64,000 nt of DNA, taken from assembly GCA_016791425.1 (NCBI GenBank), contig JAEUMQ010000009.1, positions 121,007-185,006 of the forward strand. Reading direction: 5' to 3'. The translations under genes and the position numbers were made by a program. Origin of the DNA: Hyphomonadaceae bacterium (GTDB lineage Bacteria; Pseudomonadota; Alphaproteobacteria; Caulobacterales; Aquidulcibacteraceae). The notes below the pieces were generated by a model. It was not told where the DNA came from. It made no database searches and saw nothing but the letters and a program-made list of their open reading frames with translations. This document shows positions 1 to 8,081 of the stretch, one piece after another (positions within the stretch are counted from its first letter, which is position 1; each line of letters opens with the position of its first letter).

Positions 1-774
1 GCCCACCGGCTTCATCGGCCCGTGCCGCAATGTCTCCACGCCGCGCTCGGCCATCACCTCGATCGGCAGGCAGCCCTCGAAATAGGGCGTGTCCTTCTCC
101 CAGTCCTTGAACTCCGCCTTCGGCGCGGCGAGCAGAGCCGCCACGAACGCGTCGTATTCCTCCTTGTTGAATGGGCAGTTCACATACGCGGCCGCATCGC
201 CGCCGGGGCCTTCCTTGTCGTAGCGCGATTGGCGCCACACCACTGAGAAATCGAGCGAGTCCGCATGCACGATCGGCGCGATCGCGTCGAAGAAGGCGAG
301 CGCGTCGGCATTGGTCAGTGAGCGGATGGATGTCGCCAGCGCCTCCGACGTCAGCGGCCCGGTCGCGACGATCGCGCGCCCATCGAGCGCTGCGAGGTCG
401 GTGATCTCCTCGCGTATGATCGTGATGAGCGGATGATCCTCAAGCGCGCGCGTGACCGCGGCGGAGAAGACGTCGCGATCGACCGCGAGCGCGGCCCCGG
501 CAGGCACCTGGGCGGGGCCGGCGCACGCCATCACGAGCGAGCCCATGCGCCGCATTTCCTCGTGCAGCAGCCCCACCGCGTTGCCGGTCCAGTCGTCCGA
601 GCGGAAGGAGTTGGAGCAGACGAGCTCGGCGAGGCCCTCGGTCTTGTGCGCGTCGGTCATGCGCACCGGGCGCATCTCGTGCAGCCGCACGGCGAGGCCG
701 GCATTGGCGAGCGCCCAGGCCGCCTCCGCGCCGGCGAGGCCGCCGCCGACGACGTGCACGTAGGTCGATTTCAT
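1..774 (-). CDS. trmFO: Methylenetetrahydrofolate-tRNA-(uracil-5-)-methyltransferase TrmFO, partial (C-terminus outside window)
   Basis: Reading leftward from the ATG at 774, the protein begins with an N-terminal FAD-binding Rossmann segment ([16 protein letters not shown]) followed by [20 protein letters not shown] and [10 protein letters not shown], which are hallmark TrmFO stretches. The family uses methylene-THF and FADH2 to make m5U54 in tRNA in the cytoplasm. About 258 codons are visible and the frame is open to base 1, so the C-terminal part lies outside the window. Divergent from the next gene, with about 60 bp between them. The start is the first ATG before the Rossmann motif. Identity is confident; only completeness is unknown. 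Confidence 0.93.
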   Translation of the reverse strand, partial: MKSTYVHVVGGGLAGAEAAWALANAGLAVRLHEMRPVRMTDAHKTEGLAELVCSNSFRSDDWTGNAVGLLHEEMRRMGSLVMACAGPAQVPAGAALAVDRDVFSAAVTRALEDHPLITIIREEITDLAALDGRAIVATGPLTSEALATSIRSLTNADALAFFDAIAPIVHADSLDFSVVWRQSRYDKEGPGGDAAAYVNCPFNKEEYDAFVAALLAAPKAEFKDWEKDTPYFEGCLPIEVMAERGVETLRHGPMKPVG

Positions 775-833
775 GGTCCCGGTTGTGCGGCCGGTGCTAG
801 AAGGGCGCAAGGCCGGAAGACGAGGAGGTGACC

Positions 834-1967
834 ATGCGATCGCTTGCAGCCTTGCTGGGTTTTATCGCGCTTTGCGCCTGCCCGATCGCTGGTCCCCCTG
901 CGGGAGCCGCGGTGGGTCCGGACAACCCGGTCCTTGAACATTATCGCGCCTACCGCGCGGCCATCGAGGCCGGCGACCTGGCCAGGGCCGAGACGGCGGC
1001 GGCGGCGGCGCTCGCCCAGTCCACAGCGCGCGACGGCGATGGCGGGCGCACGGGCATCCTCGCGCTTAACCTTGCCCAGGTCCGGCTCGATCGGGGCCTT
1101 GGAAGCGGGGCGGTCGAGCCCGCGCGGCAGGCATTGGAGATCGCCTCGCGCGACGCCGCGAGCGGCGTCGATCCCTTGCTGGCGAAGCTGACGCTCGGGC
1201 AAGCCGAGCTGAGCACGTCCGCGGGCGCGGAGCGCCTCGAGGCGGCGCTGTCGGAATCCGCGAACCGCGCCGACCTTGCCGACGCGACCTATGCCTCGCT
1301 GATGGCGCTGGGCGAATGGCGCGTGCAGCGCGAGCGCTTCGCCGAGGCGCAGGCGAGCTTCGCGGCCGCGCGCGCGGCGGCGCGCGCCAACAGCGTCGAT
1401 CCGACCTATGCCGCCGGCCGCGCCCTGACGCGCGAAGGCGTCGCCATCGTCCGGGCGGTGTCCCGCGGCCAGGCTTTCGCGGACGCCGCGCTCAACTCGC
1501 GCCGCGGCGCCGACTTGGCCGCGCACGCCGCCTTCACCGAGGCCGCCCAATCGCTAGCGCCGTTGGCGCTGCGGCAGAGCGCCGAAGGCGGCCTCACGCT
1601 GGCGGAGAGCACTTATTCGGAGGCGCTGGCGTGGCGCGAAGCGCTGCGCGCCCGGATGCGGCTTGAGGGCGATCGCCCCCCGCCGCTCGGCGACCAGAGC
1701 CGCATCGATCGCGGCGCGGACGCCTGCGCGGTGCGGGTGCGGCCGGCGGCGTTCATGCCGCCGAGCCGGCAAGCGCCGGGCGCGGTCGTGTTCCGGCTCA
1801 AGCTCAATGACGCGGGCGTGATCGTCGAACAGCGCGTGGCGGCGGCGGTGCCGACCAATCTGGCCCGCGCGGCGGTCGAATGGCAGGTGGAGCGGAGCCC
1901 AGGCGCTGCATCCAACTGCCGGATGGCTGGGGCGGTCTTTGTGCCGGTAAGCGTCGAGGGCAGCTGA
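834..1967 (+). CDS. Secreted protein with helical TPR-like repeats and TonB-like C-terminal segment
   Basis: The start is taken at ATG 834, which sits behind GAGGAGG (822-828); a GTG at 828 is in frame but lies on that ribosome-binding site. Residues 1-25 form a signal peptide (hydrophobic [15 protein letters not shown] run). Residues about 30-300 are alanine-rich amphipathic helices resembling degenerate TPRs. The last 75 residues ([16 protein letters not shown]..) resemble the TonB C-terminal/energy-transducer fold with two cysteines. It is probably periplasmic. I do not recognise a specific family and assign no function. Confidence 0.75.
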   Translation: MRSLAALLGFIALCACPIAGPPAGAAVGPDNPVLEHYRAYRAAIEAGDLARAETAAAAALAQSTARDGDGGRTGILALNLAQVRLDRGLGSGAVEPARQALEIASRDAASGVDPLLAKLTLGQAELSTSAGAERLEAALSESANRADLADATYASLMALGEWRVQRERFAEAQASFAAARAAARANSVDPTYAAGRALTREGVAIVRAVSRGQAFADAALNSRRGADLAAHAAFTEAAQSLAPLALRQSAEGGLTLAESTYSEALAWREALRARMRLEGDRPPPLGDQSRIDRGADACAVRVRPAAFMPPSRQAPGAVVFRLKLNDAGVIVEQRVAAAVPTNLARAAVEWQVERSPGAASNCRMAGAVFVPVSVEGS

Positions 1968-2018
1968 GACGGGGCTGCGCGCACGAGGTTCGTTCCCAAC
2001 CGCGCCGGCTTCGACTAG

Positions 2019-2903
2019 ATGGGCCGGATGGCAAACGAGACAGGAACGAAGACGCCGGTGTTCGGCGCGGTGGCGGCCGCTTTCGCGACCTGGCGCGCGA
2101 CGCTTCCGCGCATCTGGACGACGGTTGTGGCCTGCGGCGCGCTGTCGGCCGGCGCCTCGTTCGCCACCGTGCGCTTCGCGGGCGGCAACCCGCTCCTCTT
2201 CTTCGTCTCGCAATTGCTGGTGCTTGCGGTCTTCACCTATGCCTATACGGCCCAGTCGAGCGCCGCCCTGGATGTGCCGGCCGAGCCGCGCCGGCGCGTG
2301 TTCGATGCGGCGCGGGTTTACGCCGCGCTGTCGGTCATCGCCTTCTTCCTCTTCATCGTGTTCGTCGCTGCGATGTTTCCTGGCGCGATCATTCTCGCCG
2401 CGTCCGTGCCGGTGGAGGATTTGCAGGCGCTGAACGCCGCGAGCGGCGATCCCGAAGCGGCGATGCAGATGTTCTCCCAGCTCTTCGCGGCGCATTGGCC
2501 GCAGCTATTGATCATCGCGGCGCTTTATTCCGCGATCTGGATGTTCCTCACCTCGCGCTTCTATCTGGCGGCGCCCGCCACAATTGTTGAACGGCGCGTC
2601 CTCACCTTCGAGACCTGGCGCTGGACGAAAGGGGAGGCGTGGCGGATCACCGCCGCGCGGCTGCTGCTGCTGGGCCCGGCGCAGATCGCGATCTCGCTCC
2701 TGCAAGCCCTGCTGCTCGCCGCGTTCGGCGCCGGACCATTCAGCATCGACGCCATGCAGTCGCTGCTGCAGAAGGCGCCCGCGCTGCACCTGGCCGTGCT
2801 GGCGCCTCTGCACATCGTCATGCAGCTGCTCTACTGGGGCCTCGAGGCGGCGCTCTCCGCGACCCTCTACAAGGGCCTGAAGCCGGCGAACGCCGCGCCC
2901 TGA
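2019..2903 (+). CDS. Multi-pass membrane protein of unknown function
   Basis: A 294-aa protein with about five to six hydrophobic segments: around residues 30-55, 65-80, 105-135, 165-185, 215-240 and 255-285. It follows the secreted protein by 51 bp on the same strand. The second in-frame methionine at 2028 (MANETGTK..) is an equally good start. No motif points to transport or catalysis. The general look (short cytosolic N-terminus, small helices, amphipathic loops) resembles glycerophosphoryl-diester-phosphodiesterase-type membrane domains or other bacterial integral proteins, but I cannot place it. Confidence 0.7.
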   Translation: MGRMANETGTKTPVFGAVAAAFATWRATLPRIWTTVVACGALSAGASFATVRFAGGNPLLFFVSQLLVLAVFTYAYTAQSSAALDVPAEPRRRVFDAARVYAALSVIAFFLFIVFVAAMFPGAIILAASVPVEDLQALNAASGDPEAAMQMFSQLFAAHWPQLLIIAALYSAIWMFLTSRFYLAAPATIVERRVLTFETWRWTKGEAWRITAARLLLLGPAQIAISLLQALLLAAFGAGPFSIDAMQSLLQKAPALHLAVLAPLHIVMQLLYWGLEAALSATLYKGLKPANAAP

Positions 2904-2912
2904 GGAGCGGGG

Positions 2913-3248
2913 CTATTTGCGTCCGAAGAGGCCGCCGAGCATGCCGCCGAGCGCGGCTTGAGCCTGGCCTTTGGCGTTCTCGATCGCCGATCCGATCGGC
3001 CCTTCATTGAGGAGCTTGTCGCGGCCCGCTTCGACGAGCTTGCCAAGCATCGCGGAGATCACGTCCTCGGTGAGCCCCGTATCGGCGGCGGTCTGCTGGA
3101 TGGCGGCTTCGCGGCCTTTGCCGAGATGCTGCGTGAGCGCGCGCGCCACGCGAACGGATTGAGCGCGGTCGAGCCCGACCGGCTCGCCCGCTTGCGCGAC
3201 GAGATCGTCTCCGAGTTCAGACAGGATCTTTGCAGTGTCGAGACTCAT
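2913..3248 (-). CDS. Small conserved-type hypothetical protein, 111 aa
   Basis: A soluble helical protein (MSLDTAKILSELGDDLV..) ending in a glycine-rich tail, ALGGMLGGLFGRK. The middle (residues about 30-80) looks like a helix-turn-helix-sized bundle with AIQQTAADTGLTEDVISAMLGKLV, but it has no recognisable DNA-binding signature. The glycine-rich end resembles DUF937/YidB-like small proteins, a weak resemblance only. It converges with the membrane protein at 2019-2903, leaving 9 bp between stops. GGAGGGCC lies just upstream of its ATG and serves as ribosome-binding site. Confidence 0.65.
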   Translation of the reverse strand: MSLDTAKILSELGDDLVAQAGEPVGLDRAQSVRVARALTQHLGKGREAAIQQTAADTGLTEDVISAMLGKLVEAGRDKLLNEGPIGSAIENAKGQAQAALGGMLGGLFGRK

Positions 3249-3317
3249 GGCCGGCCCTCCTGATGCGCGCCGACCGCTAGCACCCTCCGCGTGCGCGCGC
3301 CCGTTTCGACCTTTTCA

Positions 3318-3329
3318 TTTGATTTCAAA
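3318..3329. promoter_or_regulatory. 12-bp palindrome in divergent promoter region
   Basis: TTTGATTTCAAA (arms TTTGA/TCAAA, centre TT) lies between the small protein gene (minus, start 3248) and the first acyltransferase gene (plus, start 3492). It is the only AT-rich, symmetric spot in this 243-bp gap and is a candidate operator or promoter element. No binding protein can be named. Confidence 0.3.
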
Positions 3330-3491
3330 CGAATCGGGCGCGCGCTCGCGCGTTTATCCGCGGCCGCGGCCCTGACGTGATTGTGCAAACCGAACAATTC
3401 TCTTGGCGCCGCAGATATTTACCTTGGCTGCATTGGGAGGATAGTGTTCTGGCGGGCAGCGGCGCGCGCGTCGGATCGAGCGGGGAGGCAG

Positions 3492-4649
3492 GTGCAGGCG
3501 AAAGCGCATAACGAGCACCTGGACGCGGTGCGCGCTATCGCCGCGCTTCTCGTGCTGGCGGCGAATGTCCGCATCACTGTGCTGGTGGATTTCAGCGAGC
3601 TGCCGGTGCAGGGGCTTGTTGAAGCGGCGTTTTATGCTGTCACTTCGCTCGGCCATGTAGCCGTACTCACCTTCTTCGCACTGAGCGGTTATCTCGTTGG
3701 CGGCAGGGCGCTAACGGTGCTGCGCAGGGGGCAGTGGAGTTGGTCCTCCTACCTGTTGCGTCGCCTGACGCGGCTCTGGATCGTCGTCTTGCCGGCGCTC
3801 GGGCTGACTTGGTGCCTGGACCTCCTTTCCGCCCGTCTGAATTCGGAAGGCGTGAGCATGTTCCTGGAGCATTTCGGCCTTCCCCAATACGACCATTCCT
3901 CGGCCACGCTCATCGGCAACATCTTCTTCTTGCAGACCATTCTCACCCCGACATTCGGCTCCGACGCCCCCCTTTGGAGCCTGGCGAACGAGTTCTGGTA
4001 CTATTTGATCTTTCCGCTGGCGCTGGTTCCGTTCTTCGATCGTCGGCGCTGGCGGCTGAACGCAGCCGTCTCGGCGGCGTCGCTGGCCTTGGCGGCCGCT
4101 ATCCTGCCGCTCAAGCTCATCTTGCTCGGCCTCATTTGGCTGGCCGGCGTCGCGGCGAGCATGCTGGCTCAGACCGAGCGTCTTCACGCCTTCCTGCGCC
4201 ATCCCGGGGTCAGGGTCGTAGGCCTCGCGTTGATCCCCGCCTCCATCGCCTACGCGCGGCTCCCCGGCGAACTTGGGCAGGAGTTCGTGCTGGGTCTTGC
4301 GATGTCGGCGGCTTTGCCGGTACTGGCGCATCTGCCGTCGTTCGGCGCCGCGTACAAGGCGAGCGCGGCGCGCTTGGCGGGTATTTCCTACACCCTCTAT
4401 CTCGTCCATTTTCCGGTGATCCTGTTCATCGTCACGGTGTGGATCACGCCGCATCAATGGGCGTTCGGGCCGACCGGCCTTGCCGTCTTCGCGAGTGTTT
4501 TCGCGGCGGCGCTCGCCGCGGCTTGGGGCGTGTGGTGGCTCTTCGAACGGCACACCGACGCCGTCTACGCCGCGCTGTCCGGCCGGGCGGCGTCTTCCCG
4601 CAACGGGCCGCTGCCAGGCGTGGGCTCCCCCGGCGCTGTGGATCGCTAG
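3492..4649 (+). CDS. Acyltransferase 3 family membrane protein with catalytic His replaced by Asn
   Basis: An integral membrane protein of the Acyl_transf_3 (PF01757) type, with about ten transmembrane helices, the FFALSGYLVGG motif near residue 60 and the WSLANEFWYYLIFPLAL block typical of the family. Such proteins O-acylate sugars or lipids at the membrane. GTG 3492 is chosen as start because GGGAGG lies at 3482-3487 and homology to the paralogue at 6883 begins right after it; a TTG at 3381 would add 37 unrelated residues. Using the GTG, Arg14 is kept, but the essential helix-1 histidine is Asn25 (LVLAANVR against LVLFGHVR in the paralogue), so acyltransfer activity is doubtful. Confidence 0.88.
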   Translation: MQAKAHNEHLDAVRAIAALLVLAANVRITVLVDFSELPVQGLVEAAFYAVTSLGHVAVLTFFALSGYLVGGRALTVLRRGQWSWSSYLLRRLTRLWIVVLPALGLTWCLDLLSARLNSEGVSMFLEHFGLPQYDHSSATLIGNIFFLQTILTPTFGSDAPLWSLANEFWYYLIFPLALVPFFDRRRWRLNAAVSAASLALAAAILPLKLILLGLIWLAGVAASMLAQTERLHAFLRHPGVRVVGLALIPASIAYARLPGELGQEFVLGLAMSAALPVLAHLPSFGAAYKASAARLAGISYTLYLVHFPVILFIVTVWITPHQWAFGPTGLAVFASVFAAALAAAWGVWWLFERHTDAVYAALSGRAASSRNGPLPGVGSPGAVDR

Positions 4650-4654
4650 CTTCC

Positions 4655-5689
4655 TCAGCGTCCGGTGGCGCGCACCCGCACGCGGACCGGATTATGGTCC
4701 GCGTTCTGGAAATCGAGATCGACGCCCGCAACCCGCTCCGCCGCGACGTTGGGCGAGACGATGAAGCCGTCTATCACCGTGGTGTAGTTTTCGCCCCGCC
4801 GATACGGCCGCTCGTTCGTGCGCACCGAGGCGGTGCCCGGATCGGCCGCGATGCGCCAGCCGGCCGGCAGGCCCTCGTCGGGGAAGGGAAAGAGCCAGAA
4901 CAGGTGCTCGCGCGCGGTCGTGTAGGGAAAGTGCGTCTCGGCGAGCTCGAGATTGAAATCGCCGCCGAGGACGACGTGCTGGCCGGACTCGTATTCGCTT
5001 TCCGCCCACCGCAGGAGCGCGCTCAATTGCCGGCGGCGTACGGCCGCGTCCTTGTCGAACGCGGCCAGATGCAGCGAGGCGATCGTCCAGCCGCGGTCGC
5101 GCCCTGAAATGGGGATGCGCACGGCGAGCGCCGCATAGCGCCGCTTGGCGCCGAGGATGCTGCCGCCTTCGGCCGGCAGCGGGACAAGCTCGACGCTCGC
5201 GATCGCGCGGCGCGCATAGACGCCCTGGCCGTGCCTGAAGCTGAGCGGCCACGGCATGAGCCGGGTGCGGAAATCGGCGTAGAAGCTGCGGTCGGTGTTG
5301 GAGAGCGCCCGGTCCGCGGCGCCTTTGACGTCGTGCCAGAGATTGACCGGGCTTGGGCGCGCGAGCTCCTGCAGGAGCACGATGTCGGCGCCTTCGCCGG
5401 AGAGGAAGGTCGCGATGCCGCGGACATTGTCTCGCACCGCACGCCGCGAGGGCGGGAAGTAATGCGCCCCGCCGTCGGCGACGAAATCGCTCCCGGCGCC
5501 GAGGCCGCCATAGCCGACGTTCCAGGTGGTGATGTCGAGCACATCGTCCGCCGCCGGCAGGTCCACCAGCGGGACCCGCGCGATGTCGCTCGTCTCGCCG
5601 GCGATGGAGGAATTCACCATGAGATAGGCGCCCACATAGAGTGCGATGCAAAGCGTGGCGACGCCGGCGATGGTCCAGCGCCGCTTCAT
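4655..5689 (-). CDS. Endonuclease/exonuclease/phosphatase (EEP) family protein, membrane-anchored
   Basis: A 344-aa protein with an N-terminal transmembrane anchor (residues 8-28) and an EEP/DNase I-like domain. Visible family motifs are TTWNVGYG (Asn), LLQEL (Glu, metal), SLHLAAF, VLGGDFNLEL (Asp/Asn) and the terminal NADHNPV (Asp-His pair). The family includes phosphodiesterases, sphingomyelinases and nucleases; the anchor and probable periplasmic position favour a lipid or phosphodiester substrate, but that is inference. Its ATG overlaps the stop of the upstream gene (ATGA at 5686-5689), so the two are translationally coupled. It converges with the first acyltransferase (5 bp between stops). 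Confidence 0.85.
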   Translation of the reverse strand: MKRRWTIAGVATLCIALYVGAYLMVNSSIAGETSDIARVPLVDLPAADDVLDITTWNVGYGGLGAGSDFVADGGAHYFPPSRRAVRDNVRGIATFLSGEGADIVLLQELARPSPVNLWHDVKGAADRALSNTDRSFYADFRTRLMPWPLSFRHGQGVYARRAIASVELVPLPAEGGSILGAKRRYAALAVRIPISGRDRGWTIASLHLAAFDKDAAVRRRQLSALLRWAESEYESGQHVVLGGDFNLELAETHFPYTTAREHLFWLFPFPDEGLPAGWRIAADPGTASVRTNERPYRRGENYTTVIDGFIVSPNVAAERVAGVDLDFQNADHNPVRVRVRATGR

Positions 5690-6738
5690 GCCTTGGCTTC
5701 AGTCCGGTTCGGCAGTCGCTCCAGCGTGAACTGGATCGCCGCCGCGAAGAGCGCCAGGCCCGAGCCTTCGCCGCCGATCGCGCCGGCGAAGCCGAGCAGA
5801 TTGCGGCTCTTGTTGAGCTCCACGATCATCTCGTTGTAGCGCCGGGAAAGCTCCCAGGCGCCGAGCGAGGCGTCGGGGCGCACGGCCTGCATCTGCGCCA
5901 GAGTTCCCTCGATCACCTGCGAGTAGGAGAGGAAATAGGAAACGAAGCCGGCGATGATGATGCCGCCGATGGCGATGCCGGTGAGGATGTGGGTGAGGTC
6001 GATCGCGCCCTGCATGAACGCCGAACGGATCGGCGAGAGCACGATGAGGATGTTCACCGCGAAGATCGAAGCGGCGAACACGAACACCGGGTTCATCTGG
6101 TCCTGCAGGAGGTTCTGGCTGATCGCGATCTCGCCCATTGCGTCTTCCAGATGTGTGAGTGCGCGCTCCGCCGATGCGAGGGGATCGAGCCCGGCGCCGA
6201 GCGCGGCCAACGCGTCCCCGACCCGGCCCGCGATCACCGCGCGCTGGGCGTTGAAGGTGGCCTGGTCGTGCGCGAACTCGAGGCCGAGGAGGGCGACGGC
6301 CAGCAGGCCGCCTGCGAACAGGATCACCGAATAGACCCCGTACGCCGCATAGGCGTTCGCGAGCCGCGCGCGATAGGCGTTGTCCTGGCCGTCCCGCTTG
6401 GCGCCCGCGACGACGGAGATCGAATAGAAGAGCACGATCGCCGCGACCGCGATGAGCACGCCGCCCGAGGCGAGCGGGTGGGCGAGCACGACGTCCTGGA
6501 CGAAGCCGATATCGGTGAAGAACCGCACGACGCCGAGCACCAGCGCACACGCCGTGAAGAGGAAAAGCTCGCCCCAAGCGCCCGAGATGCGCCGCACCCG
6601 CGCCGGCCCCGGCAGGTGGATGGAGTGCCGCTCGACCCAGACATGGCCGGCGAACGCATAGCCCAGCGCAAGGAACGCGACGCCGATGACGTACGCGATG
6701 CCGAGCGCGCTCAGGTCCTGCGTCAGGCTGGCCGACAT
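5686..6738 (-). CDS. Multi-pass membrane protein of unknown function
   Basis: About 350 aa starting at the ATG at 6738 (MSASLTQDLSALGIAYVIGV); a longer reading to 6780 adds a charged, non-conserved leader. About seven hydrophobic segments are visible, split by a soluble middle portion (residues about 155-230) rich in alanine and glutamate that could be an extracytoplasmic helical loop. C-terminal half: FVFAASIFAVNILIVLSP and LTHILTGIAIGGIIIAGF helices, then a polar amphipathic tail with a final hydrophobic stretch. No family recognised. It is co-transcribed with, and overlaps, the EEP hydrolase. Confidence 0.72.
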   Translation of the reverse strand: MSASLTQDLSALGIAYVIGVAFLALGYAFAGHVWVERHSIHLPGPARVRRISGAWGELFLFTACALVLGVVRFFTDIGFVQDVVLAHPLASGGVLIAVAAIVLFYSISVVAGAKRDGQDNAYRARLANAYAAYGVYSVILFAGGLLAVALLGLEFAHDQATFNAQRAVIAGRVGDALAALGAGLDPLASAERALTHLEDAMGEIAISQNLLQDQMNPVFVFAASIFAVNILIVLSPIRSAFMQGAIDLTHILTGIAIGGIIIAGFVSYFLSYSQVIEGTLAQMQAVRPDASLGAWELSRRYNEMIVELNKSRNLLGFAGAIGGEGSGLALFAAAIQFTLERLPNRTEAKA

Positions 6739-6882
6739 CGCATCCCCATCCCGCTGCGGTTTAGGCTGGCGAGGCCGCACGGCGCAAGCTGAGCCTCATC
6801 GTGTGCTCTGCGACGCAGGCGCCGCTTGTCACCCGCCAGCGCCTTTGTATAAAAGTTACATTCGCGGGTTTGCGAGGGTGTC

Positions 6883-8070
6883 TTGAGTTCATCGGCGATG
6901 CCGCCGAGCGGCTTATCGGCAGCGCCGACGAGGGCGCACGTCGAGCACTTGGACGCGTTGCGCGCCGGCGCCGCCCTCCTGGTGCTGTTCGGGCATGTGC
7001 GGCACCTCGTGCTCGTCCACTATGCGACGATCGAAGCGCCAAGCCTGATCGAGCGCGCCTTCTACGCCGTGACGACGCTGGGCCACTCGGCGGTCATCAT
7101 CTTCTTTGCGCTGAGCGGCTATCTGGTCGGGGGCCAGGCGCTTTCCGCGATGCTGGCCAAGCGCTGGAGCTGGCGGCGCTATCTGCTGCGCCGAATGACG
7201 CGGTTGTGGATCGTGGTCCTGCCGGCGCTGGCGCTGACCTGGGTGTTCGACTCCCTCTCGGTGAAGCTCGATCCGGAGGGCTTGCGAACCTTTCTCGCCG
7301 ATCCCTTCATCCGGGACGATTTCGACCACAGCCTTCGCACGCTGCTGGCGAACGTCTTCTTCTTGCAAGACGTCGTGGCGCCGACCTACGGCACCAACGG
7401 CCCCCTGTGGAGTTTGTCGAACGAGTTCTGGTACTACCTCATTCTCCCAGTGGCGTTTTCGCTCGTCTTGATCCGCCAGGGCTGGGCGCTGCGCCTTCTC
7501 TCCATCGCGGTTCTTGGGACAGCCACTTTGCTGCTGCCGTTTCCGCTCGTCGTGCTTGGGGTGATCTGGCTTGCGGGCGCCCTGACCTACCTCCTGGCGA
7601 CGAACCCGCGTTTGCAGGGCTTCTTTCGCCACGGGCTGGTCCGCCTTGCCGCGCTCGCGCTTGTGGTCGGCGGCTTCGTCTTTGACCACCGGATGGGGCT
7701 GACGCCCGACATCGCGCTCGGCTTTGCGGTCGCCGCCGCGTTGCCGGTGATCGCGCACCTGCCGTCGGGCGGGACGCTCTACCGGGCGGTCGCGACGCGG
7801 TTGGCGAGCTTCTCCTACACGCTCTATGTCGTCCACTTTCCTTACGTCGCCTTCGTGGCCGCGGTCCTGACCGAGCCGACCCGGTGGCGGTTTGGGTTTG
7901 AAGGCGTGGGGATCTTCGCCGCCGTTGTGGCGGGCGCCTTGCTGCTGGCCCTGGTCATGTGGTGGCTGTTCGAGCGGCACACCGACGCGGTCTTCCGGTA
8001 TCTGTCGTCGCTCACCCTTGCGCGGCGAAAGCCGGTCGCGGGCGTCGCCGGCGGAAGCACGCCGACTTAG
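6883..8070 (+). CDS. Acyltransferase 3 family membrane protein (active-site intact paralogue)
   Basis: Full-length Acyl_transf_3 protein, about 395 aa, with ten or so transmembrane helices. It retains Arg27 and His38 (HLDALRAGAALLVLFGHVR), the pair that in OafB-type acyltransferases is essential, plus FFALSGYLVGG and WSLSNEFWYYLILP. It is clearly paralogous along its whole length to the gene at 3492. The TTG at 6883 is preceded by GCGAGGG; an ATG at 6898 is an alternative start that loses nothing conserved. Likely role: O-acetylation or O-acylation of a cell-surface glycan or lipid, with acyl donor on the cytosolic side. Confidence 0.88.
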   Translation: MSSSAMPPSGLSAAPTRAHVEHLDALRAGAALLVLFGHVRHLVLVHYATIEAPSLIERAFYAVTTLGHSAVIIFFALSGYLVGGQALSAMLAKRWSWRRYLLRRMTRLWIVVLPALALTWVFDSLSVKLDPEGLRTFLADPFIRDDFDHSLRTLLANVFFLQDVVAPTYGTNGPLWSLSNEFWYYLILPVAFSLVLIRQGWALRLLSIAVLGTATLLLPFPLVVLGVIWLAGALTYLLATNPRLQGFFRHGLVRLAALALVVGGFVFDHRMGLTPDIALGFAVAAALPVIAHLPSGGTLYRAVATRLASFSYTLYVVHFPYVAFVAAVLTEPTRWRFGFEGVGIFAAVVAGALLLALVMWWLFERHTDAVFRYLSSLTLARRKPVAGVAGGSTPT

Positions 8071-8081
8071 GGCGCCGGATA

